Positions 4,471-7,152 of a stretch of DNA of 7,152 bases are shown here, one piece after another. The notes beneath the pieces were generated by a model, which saw only the letters and a program-made list of their open reading frames with translations, did no database searches and was not told the DNA's origin. A program made the position numbers and the translations under genes. The stretch comes from a bacterium CG2_30_54_10 (GTDB lineage: Bacteria; Muiribacteriota; Ozemobacteria; Ozemobacterales; Ozemobacteraceae). The DNA lies in NCBI GenBank assembly GCA_001872985.1, contig MNYA01000329.1:1-7152 (forward strand). Direction: 5' to 3'. Position 1 is the stretch's first letter. Each line of letters begins with the position of its first letter.

Positions 4471-7152
4471 ATGGCGGTCACGGTAGGGCTTCTCAGCAAT
4501 CCGACCCCTGTTGCCGATAATGTTCCGGGATATATGAAAGACGCAGAGTATAGACGTCGGCGAAATTTGGTCCAGGCCAAGGACAATGTCGGGGCCGGGG
4601 TCGAGCTCGGGGCCGGGGTCGAGCTCGGGGCCGGGATCGAGCTCGGGGCCGGGATCGGCGCCACGGACAAGGGCCGGGTCAGGCCCACGGTTTTTAGCAT
4701 ACTTGCACTCGCGCTCGTCCTCAGCACCTTTTCCATTCCGGCGGCTTTCGGACTGGAAACGGGCATTACGGCGGGTTTTGCGGCTGGCATTTCATCCGGC
4801 ATTCGTGCGACAGCTCTCGCCCAGGCTCAAAAGGCTCGCACTAGTGGGTGTGAAGCTTGCCTCAGCCTTCTGTTGAATCGAAATCTGCCGCCTTTCCAGG
4901 TCAATGGCTTGAAGAACAAAGCTTTTCATGGCTTGAATGGAAACATCAACACGTTGGTCGGCGGACGCAATTTCACCGCCGCCGATGTCGATTACGCCGA
5001 AGTACCATTTTTTACATTTAACGGCCCGGGGCTGAGCAATCTCCTTCACGATGGCGGCGAATGGCCCGGAACCGCCGGAAACACGAATACCGATGACGGT
5101 CGGGCAAACTTCGGAAACGATTGGGCGGGCGAGTTCTACGACCTGGACAAGAACGGCCATTATCCGAAGGCGGTTCTTCGTTACATCGGCGCCCACTCTT
5201 ACATCTTCGTTCCCCCGATGTTTTTTCCGACTCTCCCACGAGGAATTTCCACAACGGAAGAGGCGACCCCTGCTCCCCAAAGTGCATGGAATCTTATCTG
5301 GCCCGACACGGCAGGGTGGGGCGGTGATGTCTACTATTACGCTCCAGCCACTGGAGCAAAAACGCTCGATCCACGTTACGTGTTCGGAACCGACAAGAAT
5401 CTTGCCCGCCTCAAACTCAAGGAAATCGCCGACGAGTTCGACGGCGTGATCTATCCGAAGATGCGGGAATACTTCGGAACTGAGCCTGACGTCGACGCCG
5501 ATCCCAAGATTTTCATTCTTCTCGACGACATCCGGGATGGAGTCGGAAGTTTCCGCGGCTATTTCTGGGCGGGAAACGAATACACCCGCAGCCAGAATCC
5601 GCAAAGCAACGAAAAGGAATTACTTTATATCGACCTTTTCCCCACCATGGTCATGAACCCCAAACAGGGCTACGGCACCACCGCCCACGAGTTCGTCCAC
5701 ATGATCCATTTCAACATGGGAACCGGAGTGATCGATGGGCAGCAAATCGAAGAGGAACGATGGCTCGAAGAAGGGTTCACTCAATACGGGCAATACATCT
5801 ATAACCATTCCCACACCACCAACCTTGATGAGTTTATCAAAAAACCTGATACCATTCTGGTGGATCCAAGAATCAGTGTCTGGCTTGGGCCGTCTCCGTT
5901 CGCGAATTACGGAGCTTCCTACCTTTTCGTTTTCTACCTCGCCGAACATTTCGGCGGCCCCAACGCCGCTAACTTCCTGCGAAACCTCGTCTCCGACAAA
6001 GCCGTCGGAGTCACCAGCATCGACAATGCCCTGCGTGGTTTCAACACGAATATGATCGACGTATTTTCCGACTGGGCAATCGCCAACTTTCTGGACAAGA
6101 CAAAGAAACTTGACATGAGCCCACTGAACGATGGTAAATGGGGTTATTCTATTGATAATGATTACGATGTGACCAACGACCTGGGTGTGAACGAGCATCT
6201 TCCGGTCAAGCTTTCCGAGCATGTTGTCCTGGCCCCGCAGGGGGCGGTCAGATCGTCCAGCGTTAACAACTGGGCGGCTGATTACATCCAGATCTCCGGC
6301 AATAACGGGAATCTGAATCTCGGATTCGACGGCGACGATCGAGCGCAATTCAAGGTTGGAGTCATCAAGCGCGGCGCTCAGGTCGATCCTTCAGTCGAGT
6401 TCATCTATCTGAATGAAAGACAGCTTGGAAACCTGATCATTAAAAATTACGGTTCCGGAAATACCTATGAAAACCTCATTCTCGTTCCAATGGTCACCGC
6501 GCTCGCGAACTACGAGTTGATGAACTACGTCTACTCCGCGACATTCGATGATCTCAAGGTCGCGATTTTCCCGAACCCGATCTACGAAAACAACCTGCAT
6601 ATCGTGGTTCGAATGACCGACAAGTTTTCCACGACGCCGCGTCTGCAAATGAATTTCAATGGGGAACAGGGTTATCTTACGATGAACGCGGTTAACGACA
6701 GCACGTATATCACGAACTACCCTCTGAAAATTTCGGGTGAAGGCTTGATCGAGACCGCGGGAACCAACTCAAACGGAACCATCCTTACAAATACGTTGAA
6801 GTTTTCCGCCGTATATTATCCGCCGAAGAGCGAAGGGCTGCTGAAAGCTTCGTTCGGAACGCTGAACATGGCCGTCGGTTCACTCAGATCGGGTGGCCTG
6901 GTCGTTCTTTCGGAATCCTCCGGACAGACCTCTCATGCCGGCCTCCAGCGGGTGAGCCGGACAGTCGATGTTTCACTGCCGGTTGCCCATCTTGGGACAC
7001 CCGCCACCCTGGATTTCCCGATGCTTGGAACTATTCCATCCGGAATCACAAAGGTTGGGCTTTTCGAAGATACTTCCTCGGGGCCCGTCTGGCTTGGAAA
7101 AGCGGATCTCGCGAGCGGTTCGGTTCGCGGATCGATCGAACGTCCGGGAAGT
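4471..7152 (+). CDS. Secreted zinc metalloprotease, hyicolysin/M30-like gluzincin, 3' truncated by window edge
   Basis: An open frame of 894 codons runs off the right edge. The catalytic site is AHEFVHMIHF, with zinc ligands His406 and His410 and general base Glu407. It is followed by ERWLEEGFTQY, in which Glu434 fits the third ligand of gluzincins (WLxEG pattern). Upstream are DVDADPKIFILLDD (340-353) and SNEKELLYIDLFP (379-391), and downstream FSDWAIANFLDK (532-543), all as I recall from M30-like secreted neutral proteases. From about 560 the protein appears beta-rich and non-catalytic. A hydrophobic stretch (73-91) ending SIPAAFG looks like a Sec signal core preceded by RVRP, but it begins some 72 residues in, after four GAGVEL-like repeats. 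An in-frame TAG at 4456-4458 bounds the frame. ATG 4471 and ATG 4534 are candidates, neither with a good Shine-Dalgarno, so the start is uncertain. Substrate unknown. Confidence 0.85.
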   Translation, partial: MAVTVGLLSNPTPVADNVPGYMKDAEYRRRRNLVQAKDNVGAGVELGAGVELGAGIELGAGIGATDKGRVRPTVFSILALALVLSTFSIPAAFGLETGITAGFAAGISSGIRATALAQAQKARTSGCEACLSLLLNRNLPPFQVNGLKNKAFHGLNGNINTLVGGRNFTAADVDYAEVPFFTFNGPGLSNLLHDGGEWPGTAGNTNTDDGRANFGNDWAGEFYDLDKNGHYPKAVLRYIGAHSYIFVPPMFFPTLPRGISTTEEATPAPQSAWNLIWPDTAGWGGDVYYYAPATGAKTLDPRYVFGTDKNLARLKLKEIADEFDGVIYPKMREYFGTEPDVDADPKIFILLDDIRDGVGSFRGYFWAGNEYTRSQNPQSNEKELLYIDLFPTMVMNPKQGYGTTAHEFVHMIHFNMGTGVIDGQQIEEERWLEEGFTQYGQYIYNHSHTTNLDEFIKKPDTILVDPRISVWLGPSPFANYGASYLFVFYLAEHFGGPNAANFLRNLVSDKAVGVTSIDNALRGFNTNMIDVFSDWAIANFLDKTKKLDMSPLNDGKWGYSIDNDYDVTNDLGVNEHLPVKLSEHVVLAPQGAVRSSSVNNWAADYIQISGNNGNLNLGFDGDDRAQFKVGVIKRGAQVDPSVEFIYLNERQLGNLIIKNYGSGNTYENLILVPMVTALANYELMNYVYSATFDDLKVAIFPNPIYENNLHIVVRMTDKFSTTPRLQMNFNGEQGYLTMNAVNDSTYITNYPLKISGEGLIETAGTNSNGTILTNTLKFSAVYYPPKSEGLLKASFGTLNMAVGSLRSGGLVVLSESSGQTSHAGLQRVSRTVDVSLPVAHLGTPATLDFPMLGTIPSGITKVGLFEDTSSGPVWLGKADLASGSVRGSIERPGS
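4477..4497 (+). repeat. Direct repeat, copy 2, inside the protease N-terminus
   Basis: This segment is 19/21 identical to 4273-4293. If translation starts at ATG 4471 it encodes residues 3-9 (VTVGLLS). Its presence at the start of the frame suggests that the first codons come from a dispersed repeat, which weakens the case for ATG 4471. Confidence 0.6.
4591..4662 (+). repeat. 18-bp tandem repeat, four copies, in-frame in the protease N-terminus
   Basis: Units 1 and 2 are identical (ggggccggggtcgagctc, 4591-4608 and 4609-4626). Unit 3 (4627-4644) has one change. Unit 4 (4645-4662) ends ggcgcc instead of gagctc. Eighteen bases is six codons, so the array encodes GAGVEL-GAGVEL-GAGIEL-GAGIGA, and gain or loss of a unit keeps the frame. 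It is much more GC-rich than its surroundings and lies between the candidate starts and the signal-like segment. Confidence 0.9.
4687..4746 (+). other. Predicted Sec signal/hydrophobic segment of the protease
   Basis: These codons give a run of about 19 hydrophobic or small residues (TVFSILALALVLSTFSIPA) after the basic patch KGRVRP. A plausible signal-peptidase site (AAFG) lies just past the end, near position 4752. The composition is typical of a signal peptide. The position, about 72 residues after the first ATG, is not. The protein could have a cytoplasmic extension, or translation may begin nearer at a non-ATG codon. Numbering assumes ATG 4471. Confidence 0.6.

Noticed and set aside
4586..4876. 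96-codon + frame encoding Gly-Pro-Gly-Ser repeats
   Set aside because: The apparent low-complexity protein is the 18-bp tandem repeat read in the wrong frame. It has no signal peptide and ends inside the protease gene.
4792..6348. Two long minus-strand frames (4792-5604 and 5620-6348)
   Set aside because: Both are antisense to the protease frame, which carries the HEXXH site and family motifs. They are shadows produced by the codon bias of the real gene.
1..7152. A coordinated novel system made of the three genes
   Set aside because: Efflux channel, PriA and secreted protease have no known functional link, and repeat-rich gaps of over 450 bp separate them. Same-strand order alone is not evidence of a system.

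Overview
The window carries three genes, all on the + strand, and two of them are cut by its edges. In order they are the C-terminal part of a TolC-family outer-membrane efflux protein (3-1151), a complete PriA primosomal helicase (1616-4012), and a large secreted zinc metalloprotease of the hyicolysin/M30-like gluzincin type (4471-7152, still open at the right edge). A TolC-type channel points to a Gram-negative (diderm) bacterium, and the base composition looks moderately GC-rich by eye. No gene fixes the phylum. The genes look like an environmental lineage distant from the model proteobacteria, but that is an impression and not a placement.

The genes do not look like one operon. Non-coding stretches of 464 bp (1152-1615) and 458 bp (4013-4470) separate them, and both are packed with repeats. 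The first gap has three consecutive GC-rich hairpins (1201-1274), then a nested inverted-repeat structure (about 1257-1518) resembling a MITE or REP-type element. The second gap has a perfect 22-bp-stem hairpin (4159-4210), a CACAAAG repeat array with an inverted partner (4323-4411), and a 21-bp near-identical direct repeat whose second copy lies at the start of the protease ORF. A 17-bp motif (15/17 identical) occurs just upstream of both priA and the protease gene.

Functionally the genes are unrelated. The TolC-like protein would form the outer-membrane exit duct of a tripartite efflux or type I secretion system whose other parts would lie off the left edge. PriA restarts stalled replication forks. 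The protease would be exported and act outside the cytoplasm. PriA has an unusual motif II (DEEG where DEEH is usual) but is otherwise intact. The protease has an odd N-terminus: its apparent Sec signal sits about 70 residues into the ORF, behind a four-copy 18-bp tandem repeat, so the start codon is uncertain.

I see no CRISPR array, RNA gene, transposase, toxin-antitoxin pair or recognisable defence system. I found no convincing new multi-gene system. The more unusual material is the repeat elements and the two protein oddities.
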